Shown: positions 30,161-41,575, counted from the stretch's first letter. The stretch is DNA of 64,000 nucleotides from Paraperlucidibaca baekdonensis (GCF_003387535.1 NZ_QUNR01000001.1:558001-622000), one strand, 5' to 3'. The notes: generated by a model from the sequence alone, not told the origin. Numbers and translations are program-made.

Positions 30161-30838
30161 ATGAGCGACTTTTTAATTGCCCCATCCATTTTATCCGCTG
30201 ATTTCGCACGTCTCGGTGCCGAGGTCGACGCTGTGTTGGAGGCCGGTGCCGATGTCGTGCATTTCGATGTCATGGATAACCACTATGTGCCGAATCTGAC
30301 CATCGGTCCGATGGTCTGCCAGGCGCTGCGCAAATACGGCGTCACCGCACCCATCGATGCGCATTTGATGGTGCGCCCAGTCGATCGGCTGATCGGCGAT
30401 TTTATTGAGGCCGGCGCCAGCATCATCACTTTTCACCCGGAGGCTTCCGATCATATCGATCGTTCATTGCAGCTGATACGCAGCGGCGGTGCGCAGTGCG
30501 GGCTGGTGTTTAACCCCGGTACGCCACTGTATTATCTCGACTATGTGATGGATAAAGTCGATGTCATTTTGCTGATGAGCGTGAACCCAGGCTTTGGCGG
30601 CCAGGCGTTTATTCCCGGCACGTTGGCGAAGCTGCGCGAGGCGCGGGCGCGTATTGCCGCCTCGGGTCGCGATATCCGTCTGGAGATCGATGGCGGCGTG
30701 AGTGCGAAAAATATCCGTGAGATTGCCGAGGCCGGCGCCGATATGTTTGTGGCGGGCTCGGCAATTTTTAATGCGCCGAATTACGCCGAGGCCATTGCCG
30801 CCATGCGCGCCGAGCTCGCGCTCGCGAAAAAAGCCTAG
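30161..30838 (+). CDS. rpe: Ribulose-phosphate 3-epimerase
   Basis: 225 aa TIM-barrel: [46 protein letters not shown] and EIDGGV carry the metal and catalytic residues. Pentose phosphate pathway. ATG at 30161 fits the family start; longer in-frame starts lie inside murU. First of a run rpe-gph-trpEGDC. Confidence 0.97.
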   Translation: MSDFLIAPSILSADFARLGAEVDAVLEAGADVVHFDVMDNHYVPNLTIGPMVCQALRKYGVTAPIDAHLMVRPVDRLIGDFIEAGASIITFHPEASDHIDRSLQLIRSGGAQCGLVFNPGTPLYYLDYVMDKVDVILLMSVNPGFGGQAFIPGTLAKLREARARIAASGRDIRLEIDGGVSAKNIREIAEAGADMFVAGSAIFNAPNYAEAIAAMRAELALAKKA

Positions 30839-30893
30839 CGCGAGGCATTTGCCGTTACTGTATCTGCACCTCGACGCTTATTTGGAGCATCCC

Positions 30894-31583
30894 ATGCATG
30901 AACTCAACCGCTGGTTTTCCGGCTTGCCCGCGCTCATCATGCTCGATCTCGATGGCACCTTGGTCGATAGCGCTGCCGACATTGCGCTCTCGCTCAATCG
31001 CGCCCTCGACGACCTGGCCTTGCCGCCAGTCAGCGACGAGCTCGTGCGTCACGGCATTGGTCGTGGTGCCGCTCGACTCATGGACGTTGCTCTGCAACAC
31101 GTGTTGCCACCGGGCGATAGCAGCGCTCAGCGCCACGTGGAGAGTGAGCAATTGCTGGCGGCGTTTATGCGGCGCTACGAAGATTCGGTCTGCGAAGTCA
31201 GCACCGTGTATCCGGGCGTGCGCGCGTTTCTCGATGCCGCCAGCGAGCAGGGCATCGCGCTGGCGTGCATCACCAATAAGCCGCTTAAGCCGGCCAATAA
31301 TCTGCTCGATGCCCTCGATCTCAGTCGCTACTTCAGCCTCGTGCTGGGCGGTGATTCATTGACCCATAAAAAGCCGCACCCGGAGCCGTTGCAACATGCG
31401 CTGCGACATTTTTCGGTGAGTGCTGAGCGCGCCCTGATGGTCGGCGACTCGCGCAATGACGTGGATGCCGCAAAAGCTGCCGGCGTGCGTGTGCTGGCGC
31501 TACCCTATGGCTATAATCACGGCGAAACCATTACCGCCTGCGCGCCCGATCGTGTGGTCGCCACCCTCGCCGAGATGCTCTAA
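30894..31583 (+). CDS. gph: Phosphoglycolate phosphatase
   Basis: 229 aa HAD-superfamily enzyme: DLDGTLVDS (nucleophile Asp), TNKP, and [14 protein letters not shown]. It removes 2-phosphoglycolate. ATG at 30894 has GGAG 5 bp upstream. Standard position between rpe and trpE. Confidence 0.94.
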   Translation: MHELNRWFSGLPALIMLDLDGTLVDSAADIALSLNRALDDLALPPVSDELVRHGIGRGAARLMDVALQHVLPPGDSSAQRHVESEQLLAAFMRRYEDSVCEVSTVYPGVRAFLDAASEQGIALACITNKPLKPANNLLDALDLSRYFSLVLGGDSLTHKKPHPEPLQHALRHFSVSAERALMVGDSRNDVDAAKAAGVRVLALPYGYNHGETITACAPDRVVATLAEML

Positions 31584-31588
31584 GCCCC

Positions 31589-33067
31589 ATGAACGCTGAC
31601 GTTTTTGCCGAACTCGCCGCCCAAGGCTATAACCGCATCCCGGTGGTGCGCGAAATCCTTGCCGACCTCGACACGCCATTGTCGTGCTACCTGAAAGTGG
31701 CGAACGCGCCTTACACCTATTTATTTGAGTCGGTGCAAGGCGGCGAGCAGTGGGGGCGTTACTCGATGATCGGTTTGCCGGCGCGCACGGTGTTGCGTAT
31801 CCGTGGCCATCAGGTCGACATCACGCGCGATGGCGCGGTGCTCGAGCAATTCACCAGCGATGACCCGCTGGCCTTTGTCGATGAGTTTCGCGAGCGTTAC
31901 CGCGTGCCGGAGCTCGCGCATTTGCCACGTTTTAGTGGTGGCTTGGTGGGCTACTTTGCCTACGACACGGTGCGCTACGTGGAGTCGCGTTTGGCGTCGG
32001 TGAGCAAGCCCGACCCCATTGGCACCCCCGATATTTTCTTTATGGTCTCCGATGAGGTCTTGGTGTTTGACAACATCAAAGGCACGGTGCTCTTGGTGGT
32101 GCATGCCGACCCATCGCAGGATGACGCGTTGGTGGTCGCCGAGCAGCGCCTCGATGCACTGGTGGCGAGTCTGCGTCAGCCCCTGAGCGTGCCCGATGCC
32201 TTTCAGCCTGGACACATCACTACGGAGGCCGATTTTGTCTCGAGCTTCCCTGAGGCCGACTTTAAGGCGGGCGTAAATCGCATCAAGGATTATGTGCTCG
32301 CCGGCGATGTCATGCAGGTGGTGCCATCACAGCGTCTCAGTGCGCCGTTTGTGCAGCCGCCGTTGTCGCTGTATCGCGCGCTGCGCCACCTGAATCCATC
32401 GCCCTATATGTATTTTGTGCATTGCGACGACTTTCATATTGTTGGCTCCAGTCCGGAGATTTTGGCGCGCGTGGAGCATGGCCAAGTCACCGTGCGGCCG
32501 ATTGCCGGCACGCGCAAACGCGGCGCCACGCCCGAGCGCGATCGTGAGCTGGAAGCGGAGTTATTGGCCGATCCCAAAGAGATTGCCGAGCATCTCATGC
32601 TCATCGATTTAGGCCGCAATGACGTGGGTCGTGTCGCGCAGATCGGTCAGGTGCGACTCACCGAGAAAATGAAAATCGAACGCTATTCGCATGTCATGCA
32701 TATCGTCTCCAATGTCGAAGCCACATTGCGGCCCGACGTGACAGCGCTCGATGTGCTGCGCGCAACCTTGCCGGCCGGCACGCTCTCCGGCGCACCGAAA
32801 GTCCGCGCCATGGAAATTATCGATGAGCTCGAGCCGGTCAAGCGTGGCATCTATGGCGGCGCGGTCGGCTATGTGGCGTGGAATGGCGCCATGGACACGG
32901 CGATTGCCATTCGCACCGCCGTGCTCAAAGACGGCCAGATGCATGTGCAAGCCGGCGCTGGCGTGGTCGCCGACTCCGTACCTGAGCTCGAATGGATGGA
33001 AACCTTAAATAAAGCGCGCGCCCTGATGAAAGCCGCTGAGCTGGCATCGACTGGGTTTGGGAGCTAA
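31589..33067 (+). CDS. trpE: Anthranilate synthase component I
   Basis: 492 aa. It makes anthranilate from chorismate with ammonia from TrpG. Chorismate-binding motifs: [64 protein letters not shown] and IRTAVLKDG...[12 protein letters not shown]. The Trp feedback element LLES reads LFES. It starts 6 bp after gph. No leader-peptide or attenuator is visible. Confidence 0.97.
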   Translation: MNADVFAELAAQGYNRIPVVREILADLDTPLSCYLKVANAPYTYLFESVQGGEQWGRYSMIGLPARTVLRIRGHQVDITRDGAVLEQFTSDDPLAFVDEFRERYRVPELAHLPRFSGGLVGYFAYDTVRYVESRLASVSKPDPIGTPDIFFMVSDEVLVFDNIKGTVLLVVHADPSQDDALVVAEQRLDALVASLRQPLSVPDAFQPGHITTEADFVSSFPEADFKAGVNRIKDYVLAGDVMQVVPSQRLSAPFVQPPLSLYRALRHLNPSPYMYFVHCDDFHIVGSSPEILARVEHGQVTVRPIAGTRKRGATPERDRELEAELLADPKEIAEHLMLIDLGRNDVGRVAQIGQVRLTEKMKIERYSHVMHIVSNVEATLRPDVTALDVLRATLPAGTLSGAPKVRAMEIIDELEPVKRGIYGGAVGYVAWNGAMDTAIAIRTAVLKDGQMHVQAGAGVVADSVPELEWMETLNKARALMKAAELASTGFGS

Positions 33068-33070
33068 GCC

Positions 33071-33655
33071 ATGCTGCTGATGATCGATAATTATGACTCC
33101 TTCACCTATAACCTCGTGCAGTATTTTGGCGAGCTGGGCGAGGAGGTGCGGGTGTTTCGCAACGATGACATCACGCTCGAGCAAATTGCTGAGCTGGCGC
33201 CCGCGCGCTTGGTTATTTCCCCCGGGCCGTGCACGCCCAATGAAGCCGGTATTTCGATCCCGCTCATTGAGCGCTTTGCTGGGCAGATCCCCATGCTTGG
33301 CGTGTGCTTAGGGCATCAAAGCATCGGTCAGTATTTTGGCGGCGAGGTGGTGCGCGCGCGGCAAGTCATGCACGGCAAAACCTCGCCAGTTTTTCACGCC
33401 AACGCGGGTGTTTTTAGCGGCCTCAATAATCCGCTGGTGTCCACGCGTTACCACTCGTTAGTGGTGCGCGCCGAGACGCTGCCGGATTGTTTGGAGGTCA
33501 CGGCCTGGACCCAACATGCCGATGGCAGTCGCGATGAAATCATGGGCTTGCGCCACAAAACGCTGGCGGTGGAAGGCGTGCAATTTCATCCCGAGTCCAT
33601 TCTCAGTGAGCAGGGCCACGCGCTGCTGAAAAACTTTTTGGAACAGACCCGATGA
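33071..33655 (+). CDS. trpG: Anthranilate synthase glutaminase component
   Basis: 194 aa class-I glutamine amidotransferase: [12 protein letters not shown], catalytic C79 in [12 protein letters not shown] and the His/Glu pair in VQFHPESIL. It supplies ammonia to TrpE. The stop overlaps the trpD ATG by 4 bp. Confidence 0.97.
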   Translation: MLLMIDNYDSFTYNLVQYFGELGEEVRVFRNDDITLEQIAELAPARLVISPGPCTPNEAGISIPLIERFAGQIPMLGVCLGHQSIGQYFGGEVVRARQVMHGKTSPVFHANAGVFSGLNNPLVSTRYHSLVVRAETLPDCLEVTAWTQHADGSRDEIMGLRHKTLAVEGVQFHPESILSEQGHALLKNFLEQTR

Positions 33656-34704
33656 ACATCAAAGACGCTCTGGGGCGCTTGGTTGAGCGCATCGATTTAA
33701 GCAGCGATGAGATGCAGCAGATCATGCGCGCGCTCATGCAAGGCGAGCTGGCCGATGCACAGATTGCCGCGCTGTTGGTGGCCTTGCGCATGAAGGGCGA
33801 GGCGATTGATGAGATTGAGGGTGCCGCGCGAGTGATGCGTGAGCTGGCCACGCCGGTGACGCTCGCCGAGCATCCTCATATTGTCGATATTGTTGGTACC
33901 GGCGGCGATGGCGCGAACCTGTTTAATGTTTCAACCGCCGCCGCCATGGTGGTCGCCGCCGCCGGTGCGCGGGTGGCTAAACATGGTAATCGCGCGGTGT
34001 CATCGAAAAGTGGTAGCGCCGATTTGCTCGAAGCCGCCGGCGTGAACTTAAACATAACTGCCGAGCAGGTGGCGCGCTGCATCAACGAGGTCGGTGTTGG
34101 CTTTTTGTTTGCCGTCAATCATCACAGCGCCATGAAGCATGCTGTGGCCGCGCGCCAAGCTGTGGGCATTCGCACGCTGTTTAATTTGCTCGGCCCGCTC
34201 ACCAATCCCGCCTATGTGCAGCGCCAAGTCGTTGGTGTGTTTAACCCAGCCTTGTGTCGCCCCATGGCCGAGGTGCTGATGCGTTTGGGCAGCGTGCATG
34301 CGCTGGTGGTGTGCGCCAATGACGGCCTCGATGAGGTGTCGCTGGCCACGCCCACGCGCGTGGCGGAATTAAAAAATGGCGAAGTCAAAGAGTATGTCAT
34401 CACGCCGGAGTCGCTGGGCGTAGACAGCACGAGCTTGGTGGGCTTGAGTGTGGCGGACTCGGCTGAGTCGCTGGCGTTGATTCAGGACGCGCTTGGTAAG
34501 CGCCGCACACCGGCGGCCGAAAAAGCCGCGAGCATCATTGCGCTCAATGCCGGTGCGGCGATTTATGTTGCTGGTATTTGCCAAACGTGGGCGCAGGGCG
34601 TGGCCTTTGCCGATGACTTAATGAGCAGTGGTCAGGCCCTCGAAAAGCTCAATGATCTGCGTTTATTTACGCGTGCCTTGCGCGCAGAGGAGACTCCCGC
34701 GTGA
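33652..34704 (+). CDS. trpD: Anthranilate phosphoribosyltransferase
   Basis: 350 aa. [15 protein letters not shown] binds [23 protein letters not shown] and [10 protein letters not shown] are conserved. Length is standard. Overlaps both neighbours by 4 bp. Confidence 0.97.
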   Translation: MNIKDALGRLVERIDLSSDEMQQIMRALMQGELADAQIAALLVALRMKGEAIDEIEGAARVMRELATPVTLAEHPHIVDIVGTGGDGANLFNVSTAAAMVVAAAGARVAKHGNRAVSSKSGSADLLEAAGVNLNITAEQVARCINEVGVGFLFAVNHHSAMKHAVAARQAVGIRTLFNLLGPLTNPAYVQRQVVGVFNPALCRPMAEVLMRLGSVHALVVCANDGLDEVSLATPTRVAELKNGEVKEYVITPESLGVDSTSLVGLSVADSAESLALIQDALGKRRTPAAEKAASIIALNAGAAIYVAGICQTWAQGVAFADDLMSSGQALEKLNDLRLFTRALRAEETPA

Positions 34705-35489
34705 GCACTATTCTCGATAACATCATGGCGCGTAAACGCGAGGAAGTCGCGGCGCGTCGCAAGCGGTTTAGCCTTGCTGATCAGGAGGAATTTGCCGGCG
34801 CCGCTGATGCTGTGCGTGGCTTTACGGCAGCGCTGCAAGGCCGCATTGCGAGCGGGCAGTCGGGCGTGATTGCCGAGATCAAAAAAGCCTCGCCGTCGAA
34901 GGGCGTGATTCGTGCCGACTTTCAGCCCGCCGCCATTGCAGAGTCATATCAGGCCGGTGGCGCGGCGTGTTTGTCGGTGCTTACCGATGTCGATTTTTTC
35001 CAAGGCAGCGATGACTACCTCAAGCAAGCACGGGCTGCCTGCGACCTGCCAGTGATCCGCAAAGACTTTTTGTATGACCCCTATCAGATCATTGAGGCGC
35101 GCGGCATTGGCGCAGATTGCGTGTTGCTGATTGTCGCGGCGCTCTCCGATGCCCAGCTCAATGAGCTGCACGCTTGCGCGCGCGAACAGGGCATGGATGT
35201 GTTGATTGAAGTGCATGATCGCGCCGAGTTGCTGCGCGCCTTACCCATTGGTAGCCCGCTAGTGGGCATCAATAATCGCAATTTGCACAGCTTTGAGGTC
35301 TCGCTCAATAACACGCTCGATCTGCTCGGCGAGATCCCGGCGGGGCGCACAGTAATCGCCGAAAGTGGCATCAGCACACCCGCCGATGTGGCCTTGATGC
35401 GCGAGCACGGCGTGCAGGGCTTTTTGGTCGGCGAGGCGTTTATGCGCGCACCCGAGCCGGGCGAGGCCTTGGCCAATTTATTTCGCTGA
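34701..35489 (+). CDS. trpC: Indole-3-glycerol-phosphate synthase
   Basis: 262 aa TIM barrel: [42 protein letters not shown] and ESGIST. GTG start in the overlap with trpD (GTGA). It is the separate enzyme, not fused to TrpF. Confidence 0.97.
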   Translation: MSTILDNIMARKREEVAARRKRFSLADQEEFAGAADAVRGFTAALQGRIASGQSGVIAEIKKASPSKGVIRADFQPAAIAESYQAGGAACLSVLTDVDFFQGSDDYLKQARAACDLPVIRKDFLYDPYQIIEARGIGADCVLLIVAALSDAQLNELHACAREQGMDVLIEVHDRAELLRALPIGSPLVGINNRNLHSFEVSLNNTLDLLGEIPAGRTVIAESGISTPADVALMREHGVQGFLVGEAFMRAPEPGEALANLFR

Positions 35490-35563
35490 GCCCGCCCTGA
35501 GCGGGTCATTTAGCGGCACATTTTAATGATTTTCAGGCTCACGAATTGAGCTTAGGAGTAAGC

Positions 35564-35989
35564 ATGCAAGCACGTATTCAGTGGCAGGGCGAGGTCAGTT
35601 TCCGTGCTGAATCTGGCAGTGGTCATTCGGTGGTGATGGACGGCCCCGCCGAGCTTGGCGGCCTCAATAAAGGCGCGCGCCCCATGGAGCTGATGCTGAT
35701 GGGCATGGGCGGCTGTACCTCATTTGATGTGATGACGATGCTGAAAAAATCGCGTCAGCAGGTCACGCGCTGCGAGGCCGTGCTCGATGCCGAGCGTGCC
35801 GATGCGGTGCCGGCGGTGTTCACCAAAATCCATGTGCATTTTATTGTCGAAGGCGTGGGCCTCAACGAGGCGCACGTGAAGCGCGCGGTGTCGTTGTCAG
35901 CGGAGAAGTACTGCTCCGCATCGATCATGCTGCAAGCGGGCGGCGTGGAAATTACCCACGATTACGAGATTGTTGAAACGCCGGTTTAA
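35564..35989 (+). CDS. OsmC-family peroxiredoxin-like protein
   Basis: 141 aa. The two redox Cys are in MGGCTSFDVMTML and EKYCSASIML. OsmC-type proteins reduce organic hydroperoxides; this subgroup (next to coq7 in Pseudomonas) is not well characterised. ATG at 35564 has TTAGGAG 5-6 bp upstream, so it is preferred to an in-frame TTG at 35546. In Pseudomonas vfr lies between trpC and this gene and speD between it and coq7; both are missing here. Confidence 0.9.
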   Translation: MQARIQWQGEVSFRAESGSGHSVVMDGPAELGGLNKGARPMELMLMGMGGCTSFDVMTMLKKSRQQVTRCEAVLDAERADAVPAVFTKIHVHFIVEGVGLNEAHVKRAVSLSAEKYCSASIMLQAGGVEITHDYEIVETPV

Positions 35990-36006
35990 GCGCTTAGTGG
36001 CCGGTG

Positions 36007-36645
36007 CTAGACATAATACGTGGTGCCGGTCATGACTTTTGCCATCACGCTCATGGCCTGTTGCACCGGCGCCGGTAGCTCAGCGGCACCGGCATCAATG
36101 GCCATTTGCCGATGCTCAGCTTCATCGCTGTGCATCTGCGCCAGCACCGCGCGCGTGCGTTTGTCATTGAGCGGCAGCTGATTCAAATGCCCCTGCAAAT
36201 GCGCGCAGACCTGCGCTTCGGTGGCGGCGACAAAGCCTAAGCTCCATTTATCGCCCGCTAAACCGGCCAGTGCGCCCACCGCAAACGATGCGCCATAAAA
36301 CAGCGGATTTAAGCGACTCGTCGGTGCGCCGAGCTCATCGAGGCGCTGTTGGCACCAGGCCAAATGATCCACCTCTTCGCTGGCGGCTTGCTGCATATCC
36401 GTGCGCACCTGCGGCAATTTCGCGGTCAATGCCTGCCCCTGATACAACGCCTGCGCACAGACCTCGCCCGTGTGGTTCACACGCATAAAACCGGCGACTT
36501 GGCGGCGTTCATCGGCGCTTAAACCGGCTTCCGCTTGCGAGCCCGCCGGCGAGGGTCGCTGAGCCACGGCAGCCCCGCGCGCCAGAGTGCGCAGGACTTG
36601 ATCGGCCTCGCCAATAATTTTATCGATCAGTGATAATTGGCGCAT
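36007..36645 (-). CDS. coq7: Demethoxyubiquinone hydroxylase Coq7
   Basis: 212 aa di-iron monooxygenase for the last hydroxylation of ubiquinone. The iron ligands are in NHTGEVCAQALY, EEVDHLAWC, and the C-terminal repeat ATEAQVCAHLQGHL and SDEAEHRQMA. Convergent with osmC (17-bp gap) and 3 bp after the HIT gene. Confidence 0.95.
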   Translation of the reverse strand: MRQLSLIDKIIGEADQVLRTLARGAAVAQRPSPAGSQAEAGLSADERRQVAGFMRVNHTGEVCAQALYQGQALTAKLPQVRTDMQQAASEEVDHLAWCQQRLDELGAPTSRLNPLFYGASFAVGALAGLAGDKWSLGFVAATEAQVCAHLQGHLNQLPLNDKRTRAVLAQMHSDEAEHRQMAIDAGAAELPAPVQQAMSVMAKVMTGTTYYV

Positions 36646-36648
36646 GAT

Positions 36649-36993
36649 TCACCCCGGTGGCCACGTGAGTTTGCGCCCAGCTAGCAGGTGCAAATGGATG
36701 TGGTAGACGCTCTGGCCGCCGTTGCCATTGCAGTTCATCACTACCCGATAGCCGTCCTCGGCCACGCCTAAATCGGCAGCGAGCTGGCTGGCCGTGGTCA
36801 TCAGTTCACCCAGAATAAGCGCCTCGCTCGCTGGGACGTCATTGAGGGTGGTGTAATGCTGCTTGGGGATCACCAACAGGTGTGTTGGCGCCGCCGGAAA
36901 TAAGTCGTGGAAAGCCACCACGCGCTCGTTTTCAAAGACGATGCGGGCGTTGACTTCTTTGCTGGCGATTTTGCAAAAAATGCAGTCGGTCAT
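36649..36993 (-). CDS. HIT-family nucleotide hydrolase
   Basis: 114 aa. DCIFCKI opens the family and the triad HIHLH is at 98-102; this is the HinT branch, which cleaves AMP-lysine-like phosphoramidates. ATG at 36993 (MTDCIFCKI) fits HinT length; an upstream in-frame start would run through the glnA control region and was rejected. Confidence 0.94.
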   Translation of the reverse strand: MTDCIFCKIASKEVNARIVFENERVVAFHDLFPAAPTHLLVIPKQHYTTLNDVPASEALILGELMTTASQLAADLGVAEDGYRVVMNCNGNGGQSVYHIHLHLLAGRKLTWPPG

Positions 36994-37077
36994 GGCTTCA
37001 GCTCGAATAAACGGAAAACGCGTAGGCCAAGAGTAGAGGCTCTGCTGTCTTTGAGCAATAAATGGTATCGTATGCCT

Positions 37078-37107
37078 CCGCGAGACGACGTAGGCGTCGC
37101 TTCGCGG
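37078..37107. repeat. Imperfect palindrome upstream of HIT gene and glnA
   Basis: CCGCGA and CGAC pair with GTCG and TCGCGG around a symmetrical 2-nt internal loop and a 6-nt end loop. It lies just before the first NtrC-like site. It may be a REP-like element or chance structure. Confidence 0.35.
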
Positions 37108-37113
37108 CTTGGC

Positions 37114-37130
37114 TGCGTCATCGTGGTGCA
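37114..37130 (+). promoter_or_regulatory. NtrC-like site 1 of glnA
   Basis: TGCGTCATCGTGGTGCA matches 12 of 17 positions of the NtrC consensus TGCACCAAAATGGTGCA, with a full TGGTGCA half. It starts 31 bp before site 2, about three helical turns, as in the E. coli glnA enhancer. Confidence 0.6.
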
Positions 37131-37144
37131 TTTTTGAAGCATTT

Positions 37145-37161
37145 TGCACTGAATTGGTGCT
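37145..37161 (+). promoter_or_regulatory. NtrC-like site 2 of glnA
   Basis: TGCACTGAATTGGTGCT keeps TGCAC and TGGTGC at the consensus spacing. It lies about 75-90 bp upstream of the -24 element, a normal enhancer distance. Confidence 0.7.
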
Positions 37162-37234
37162 AAATGTGCCCGTCAGGCACCACAATAGCGCACGCTGAGT
37201 CGCTAGACTGCGTGCATGTTGTTGAAAAACAGTC

Positions 37235-37250
37235 TGGCATGGATGTTGCT
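37235..37250 (+). promoter_or_regulatory. Sigma-54 promoter of glnA
   Basis: TGGCATGGATGTTGCT matches the -24/-12 consensus TGGCACG-N4-TTGC(A/T) with one mismatch and exact GG/GC spacing. Transcription should start near 37262, about 70 bp before the glnA ATG. This with the upstream NtrC-like sites predicts induction under nitrogen limitation. Confidence 0.85.
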
Positions 37251-37333
37251 GAACTCATTGCCAGACAACGCGCGCTCTGCGCCCCCGTTAGTCATCCACT
37301 TGAATTGAAAACCAGCTCTCTGGAGGAGCCACC

Positions 37334-38743
37334 ATGTCGAACAAGGTGCTGAATCTGATCAAAGAAAACGAAGCCAAATGGGTTGACTTCCGTTTCACCG
37401 ACACCAAGGGTAAAGAGCAACATGTGTCTTACCCATCCCACACCATCGACGAAGACACTTTCGTAGACGGCAAAATGTTTGATGGTTCCTCCATCGCCGG
37501 CTGGAAAGGCATTGAAGCCTCCGACATGATTCTCATGCCCGATGCCGAAACGGCCTTTATGGACCCGTTCTTCGAAGAATCCACCGTGGTGGTGACCTGC
37601 GATGTCATCGAGCCATCGACCGGCCAAGGCTATGAGCGCGATCCACGCTCCATCGCTAAGCGCGCTGAAGCCTATTTGCAGTCGACCGGCATTGGCGACA
37701 CCGCATTCTTCGGCCCAGAGCCTGAATTCTTCATCTTCGATGACGTGAAATGGCAAATCGACTACTCCGGCTGCAGCGTGAAAATCAGTGCTGAGGAAGC
37801 TGCCTGGTCGACCAATGACAGCATCGAAGGCGGCAACTCCGGTCACCGCCCGCGCATCAAAGGCGGCTACTTCCCCGTGCCACCCGTTGATCCTGCACAA
37901 GACTTGCGTGCTGCTATGTGTACCGCCATCGAAGCCATGTTGGGCGAAGGCAAGGTCGAAGTGCAGCACCACGAAGTGGCGACCTGCCAGGCTGAAATCG
38001 GTGTGACTTTCAACACCCTCGTGCGTAAAGCCGACGAAGTTCAGGTGCTGAAATACGCCATCCACAACACCGCGCATGCTTACGGCAAAACGGCCACCTT
38101 CATGCCCAAGCCCATCGTTGGCGACAACGGTTCTGGCATGCACGTGCACATGTCCATCTCCAAAGATGGCAAAAACCTGTTTGCCGGCGATCAGTACGCT
38201 GGCCTGTCGGAAATGGCTTTGTTCTTCATTGGCGGTGTGATCAAGCACGCACGCGCCTTGAACGCCATCACCAACCCGTCGACCAACAGCTACAAGCGTC
38301 TCGTGCCACACTACGAAGCGCCCATCATGCTGGCGTACTCGGCACGCAACCGTTCGGCCTCGATCCGTATTCCCTACGTGTCCAGCCCGAAAGGCAAGCG
38401 TATTGAAGCGCGTTTCCCAGATCCCGTGGCTAACCCCTACTTGGCGTTTGCCGCCTTGTTGATGGCTGGCCTCGACGGCATCCAAAACAAGATTCATCCC
38501 GGTGAAGCGGCTGACAAAAACTTGTATGACCTGCCACCTGAAGAAGAAGCCAAGATCCCAACGGTTGCGCACAGCCTAGAAATGGCGCTGGACGCACTGA
38601 AAGCGGATCACGAGTTCCTGCTCAAAGGCGGCGTGTTCACCAAAGAAATGTTGGACGCTTACATTGAACTGAAAACCGAAGAAGCGCGTCGTGTTAGCAC
38701 GACCACTCACCCGGTTGAGTTTGACCTGTACTACAGCTGCTAA
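37334..38743 (+). CDS. glnA: Glutamine synthetase type I
   Basis: 469 aa, dodecameric GSI-beta enzyme that makes glutamine from glutamate, ammonia and [16 protein letters not shown], the metal motifs [13 protein letters not shown] and [10 protein letters not shown], and the regulatory NLYDLPPEE with Y398 are present. Y398 is the adenylylation target of GlnE, encoded next. Strong GGAGGAG ribosome site. Driven by the sigma-54 promoter at 37235-37250; a terminator follows. Confidence 0.98.
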   Translation: MSNKVLNLIKENEAKWVDFRFTDTKGKEQHVSYPSHTIDEDTFVDGKMFDGSSIAGWKGIEASDMILMPDAETAFMDPFFEESTVVVTCDVIEPSTGQGYERDPRSIAKRAEAYLQSTGIGDTAFFGPEPEFFIFDDVKWQIDYSGCSVKISAEEAAWSTNDSIEGGNSGHRPRIKGGYFPVPPVDPAQDLRAAMCTAIEAMLGEGKVEVQHHEVATCQAEIGVTFNTLVRKADEVQVLKYAIHNTAHAYGKTATFMPKPIVGDNGSGMHVHMSISKDGKNLFAGDQYAGLSEMALFFIGGVIKHARALNAITNPSTNSYKRLVPHYEAPIMLAYSARNRSASIRIPYVSSPKGKRIEARFPDPVANPYLAFAALLMAGLDGIQNKIHPGEAADKNLYDLPPEEEAKIPTVAHSLEMALDALKADHEFLLKGGVFTKEMLDAYIELKTEEARRVSTTTHPVEFDLYYSC

Positions 38744-38760
38744 TCGCTTAGTGCTGTGTC

Positions 38761-38789
38761 AAAAAGGCCTGCCTCGTGCAGGCCTTTTT
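38761..38789 (+). terminator. Rho-independent terminator of glnA
   Basis: A 12-bp perfect stem (AAAAAGGCCTGC and its complement) with a 5-nt loop ends in TTTTT, 17 bp after the glnA stop. Its symmetric A/T-runs would let it work on both strands. It separates glnA from glnE. Confidence 0.93.
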
Positions 38790-38863
38790 GCGTTTGGCAT
38801 CGGCAAATGAGCAGCGACCATGGCATCATCGAGGCACCGATATTGTCGCCAAAGAGAGGCCGC

Positions 38864-41575
38864 ATGGAGCTGTTCACTATTGCCGAGGCCTGGTCGCCGT
38901 GGTTTCGCCAACACCTTGCGCAATTATCCGATGCCGAGCGTGCTGCGCTGCAGACCAGCTGCGCTGATGCACGTGATGCCGCGCAATGGCTGGCGGTGGC
39001 AGAGGCGAAGGTGGCCGATTTGCCCGGACCTGAGAGTCGGCCATTGCCCGAATTAGCACGCGGGGTGGATGCGCGCTGGCAGGCGCGTTTGCGACAATGG
39101 CGGTGCGTTGAGCAGCTTCGCTTGATTGCGCGCGATATGTCACCAACGGTGAGTATGCCCGAGACCACCGCTGAGCTCTCGCATTTTGCCGATGCTGCAA
39201 TTGCAGTGGCACTCAAACAAGCGCACGCCGAGGCCGCGCTTTTGCATGGTAGGCCGATGGGTCAAGACAGTGGCAAAGCCCAGCAGCTCGTGGTCATTGG
39301 CATGGGTAAGCTCGGTGGCGGTGAGCTGAATTTATCCTCCGACATTGACCTGATTTTTAGCTATGAAGAGGATGGCGAGACCGATGGCCGGCGTAGCATT
39401 AGCAACCAAGAGTTTTTCATTAAAGTCGGCCAGCGCCTGATCGCATTGCTCGATGCCGTCACCGCCGATGGCTTTGTGTTTCGCGTCGATATGCGTCTGC
39501 GGCCGTGGGGCGATGGCTCAGCTCTCGCCGCAAGCTTCGATGCGCTGGAGGGGTATTACGAGCGTCATGGTCGCGAATGGGAGCGCTATGCGTTCATCAA
39601 AGCGCGGGTCTGCGCCGGCGATAAAGCCGCCGGTGAGCGCCTGATGAAATCGCTCAAGCCTTTTGTTTATCGGCGCTATATCGACTTTGGCGCGTTTGAG
39701 TCCTTGCGCGAGATGAAAGCCATGATTGCCCGCGAGGTGCGCCGGCTCGACCGCGAAGACAATATCAAACTCGGCGCTGGCGGCATCCGTGAGATTGAGT
39801 TTATTGCACAGGCCTTTCAGCTCATTCGTGGCGGTGTCGATACCGCCTTGCAAGCGCGTGAGCTGTTGGTGATTTTGCCGCTCTTGGCTGAGCGTGAGCT
39901 GCTGCCGCAAGCCGCTGTCGATGAACTCATTAGCGCCTATTATTTTCTCCGTGATGTCGAACATCGCATTCAGGCCTTGCACGACCAGCAAACGCAAATG
40001 TTACCCACCGATACTGATGATCGTCAGCGCGTGGCGGCGGCCATGGGTTTTGCCGATTGGGCAGGCTTTTCAGACGTGCTACGCGGGCATCGTCATGCGG
40101 TTAATGAGCACTTCCAAGATGTCATTGTGGCGCGCGATAGCGACGCTGCCGACACCCCCGCGGTGGAGGCATGGCCAGCATCGGTGCAGGCGCTGATCGA
40201 TTCGCGCGCGGCGCAGCAACTTGGCGGCACCGGGGGCGCGCGTTTGCAACGATTGCTGCCGTTGCTGGTCGCGCACTGCCAAGCGCATGAGCACCCCGAG
40301 CTGGCCTTGGCACGCGTGCTGCCGCTCATCGAGGCCACGCTGCGACGCTCAGCTTACCTGATGCTGCTCATTGAAAACCCGCCAGCGCTGGCGCGCGTGG
40401 TGGACTTATGCGCGGCGAGCCCTTGGATTGCTGAGGCCTTGGCCCGTCATCCGGTATTGCTCGATGAACTACTCAATGCCGCCACGCTCTTTGCGCCACC
40501 AAGCGCCGAGGTGTTAGCAGCCGACTTGCGCGCTCAGCTAGCGCGCATCCCAGAGGATGACCTTGAGCGGCAGATGGATGTGCTGCGCATCTTCCAAAAA
40601 GGCCAGGTCTTGCGGGTTGCGGCATCGGACTTAAAGGGCACATTGCCGCTGATGAAAATCAGTGATGCATTAACCTGGATTGCTGAGGTCGTACTCGCTG
40701 AAGTGCTCAATGTCTGCTGGCGACAACTGGTGGCCAAGCATGGCCGTCCGCGTCATGTCGATGGCTCGGCGTGTGAGCCGGGATTTATTATCGTGGGCTA
40801 TGGCAAGCTCGGTGGCATTGAGCTCGGCTATGGCTCCGACCTCGACTTGGTGTTCATCCACAATGGTGATCCCGCCGGCGAGACCGATGGCGCCAAGCCG
40901 CTCGACACCGCCAGTTTTTACGCGCGCCTTGGCCAGAAAATCATCCACCTAATGACCACCGCCATGGCCACCGGCCAGCTCTATGAGGTCGATATGCGGC
41001 TGCGGCCATCGGGCGCCTCGGGCTTGCTGGTGACGTCGCTCGATGGCTTTGCTAAATACCAAGCCGAAAGCGCGTGGACGTGGGAGCATCAGGCCTTAGT
41101 GCGTGCCCGCGTGGTGGCGGGTGATGCGGCCTTGGCCGCCGACTTTGCTCGTGCCCGCGAGGCCTTGTTGTGCCGCCCGCGCGATGCTAAGGCACTGCGC
41201 ACCGAGGTGGTTGAAATGCGCGACAAAATGCGTGAGCACTTAGCGCCGAAAGACCCTGCCGAGGTCGATCTCAAGCATAGCCTCGGTGGCTTGGTCGACA
41301 TCGAGTTTCTTGTGCAATACCTGGCGCTGGCGCATGCGCCTAAGCATCCGGAGATCTGCCAATGGCCCGATAATATGCGGTTATTGGAGACGTTTATGCA
41401 CACCGATTTGTTGCCGGCCGGCACGGCTCAAGCGCTGATGAATGCCTACATTGCCTTGCGCGCCCGCGGTCACCGACAGGCGCTCGCCAACGCAGGCCGC
41501 ACAATGGATTACACTACGCTGCTTAAGGAACGAGAGGCGGTACAACAGACATGGCAGCAGGTAATGCATCAATGA
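38864..41575 (+). CDS. glnE: Glutamine synthetase adenylyltransferase/deadenylylase
   Basis: 903 aa with two nucleotidyltransferase halves: the N-terminal deadenylylase ([18 protein letters not shown]) and the C-terminal adenylyltransferase ([18 protein letters not shown]), joined by regulatory domains. It sets GlnA activity by modifying Tyr398 in response to PII and glutamine. ATG at 38864 with GAGAGG 3-5 bp upstream; a longer in-frame start overlaps the glnA terminator and was rejected. The stop overlaps rfbB by 4 bp. Confidence 0.96.
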   Translation: MELFTIAEAWSPWFRQHLAQLSDAERAALQTSCADARDAAQWLAVAEAKVADLPGPESRPLPELARGVDARWQARLRQWRCVEQLRLIARDMSPTVSMPETTAELSHFADAAIAVALKQAHAEAALLHGRPMGQDSGKAQQLVVIGMGKLGGGELNLSSDIDLIFSYEEDGETDGRRSISNQEFFIKVGQRLIALLDAVTADGFVFRVDMRLRPWGDGSALAASFDALEGYYERHGREWERYAFIKARVCAGDKAAGERLMKSLKPFVYRRYIDFGAFESLREMKAMIAREVRRLDREDNIKLGAGGIREIEFIAQAFQLIRGGVDTALQARELLVILPLLAERELLPQAAVDELISAYYFLRDVEHRIQALHDQQTQMLPTDTDDRQRVAAAMGFADWAGFSDVLRGHRHAVNEHFQDVIVARDSDAADTPAVEAWPASVQALIDSRAAQQLGGTGGARLQRLLPLLVAHCQAHEHPELALARVLPLIEATLRRSAYLMLLIENPPALARVVDLCAASPWIAEALARHPVLLDELLNAATLFAPPSAEVLAADLRAQLARIPEDDLERQMDVLRIFQKGQVLRVAASDLKGTLPLMKISDALTWIAEVVLAEVLNVCWRQLVAKHGRPRHVDGSACEPGFIIVGYGKLGGIELGYGSDLDLVFIHNGDPAGETDGAKPLDTASFYARLGQKIIHLMTTAMATGQLYEVDMRLRPSGASGLLVTSLDGFAKYQAESAWTWEHQALVRARVVAGDAALAADFARAREALLCRPRDAKALRTEVVEMRDKMREHLAPKDPAEVDLKHSLGGLVDIEFLVQYLALAHAPKHPEICQWPDNMRLLETFMHTDLLPAGTAQALMNAYIALRARGHRQALANAGRTMDYTTLLKEREAVQQTWQQVMHQ

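Larger units (their letters stand above)
36994..37333. other. Control region of glnA and HIT gene
   Basis: 340 bp between divergent genes, with no gene. From left to right it holds an unresolved promoter region for the HIT/coq7 operon, an imperfect palindrome, two NtrC-like sites, a further short inverted repeat (GTGCC...GGCAC near 37166-37180) and the sigma-54 promoter. Confidence 0.7.

Noticed and set aside
36649-37185. Longer start for the HIT protein
   Set aside because: The extra N-terminus would be translated from the glnA enhancer region and is foreign to the family; MTDCIFCKI is the normal start.
37292-38572. 426-codon reading frame opposite glnA
   Set aside because: It is the mirror of a highly conserved gene with strong codon bias; composition is His/Gly/Val-rich without recognisable motifs.
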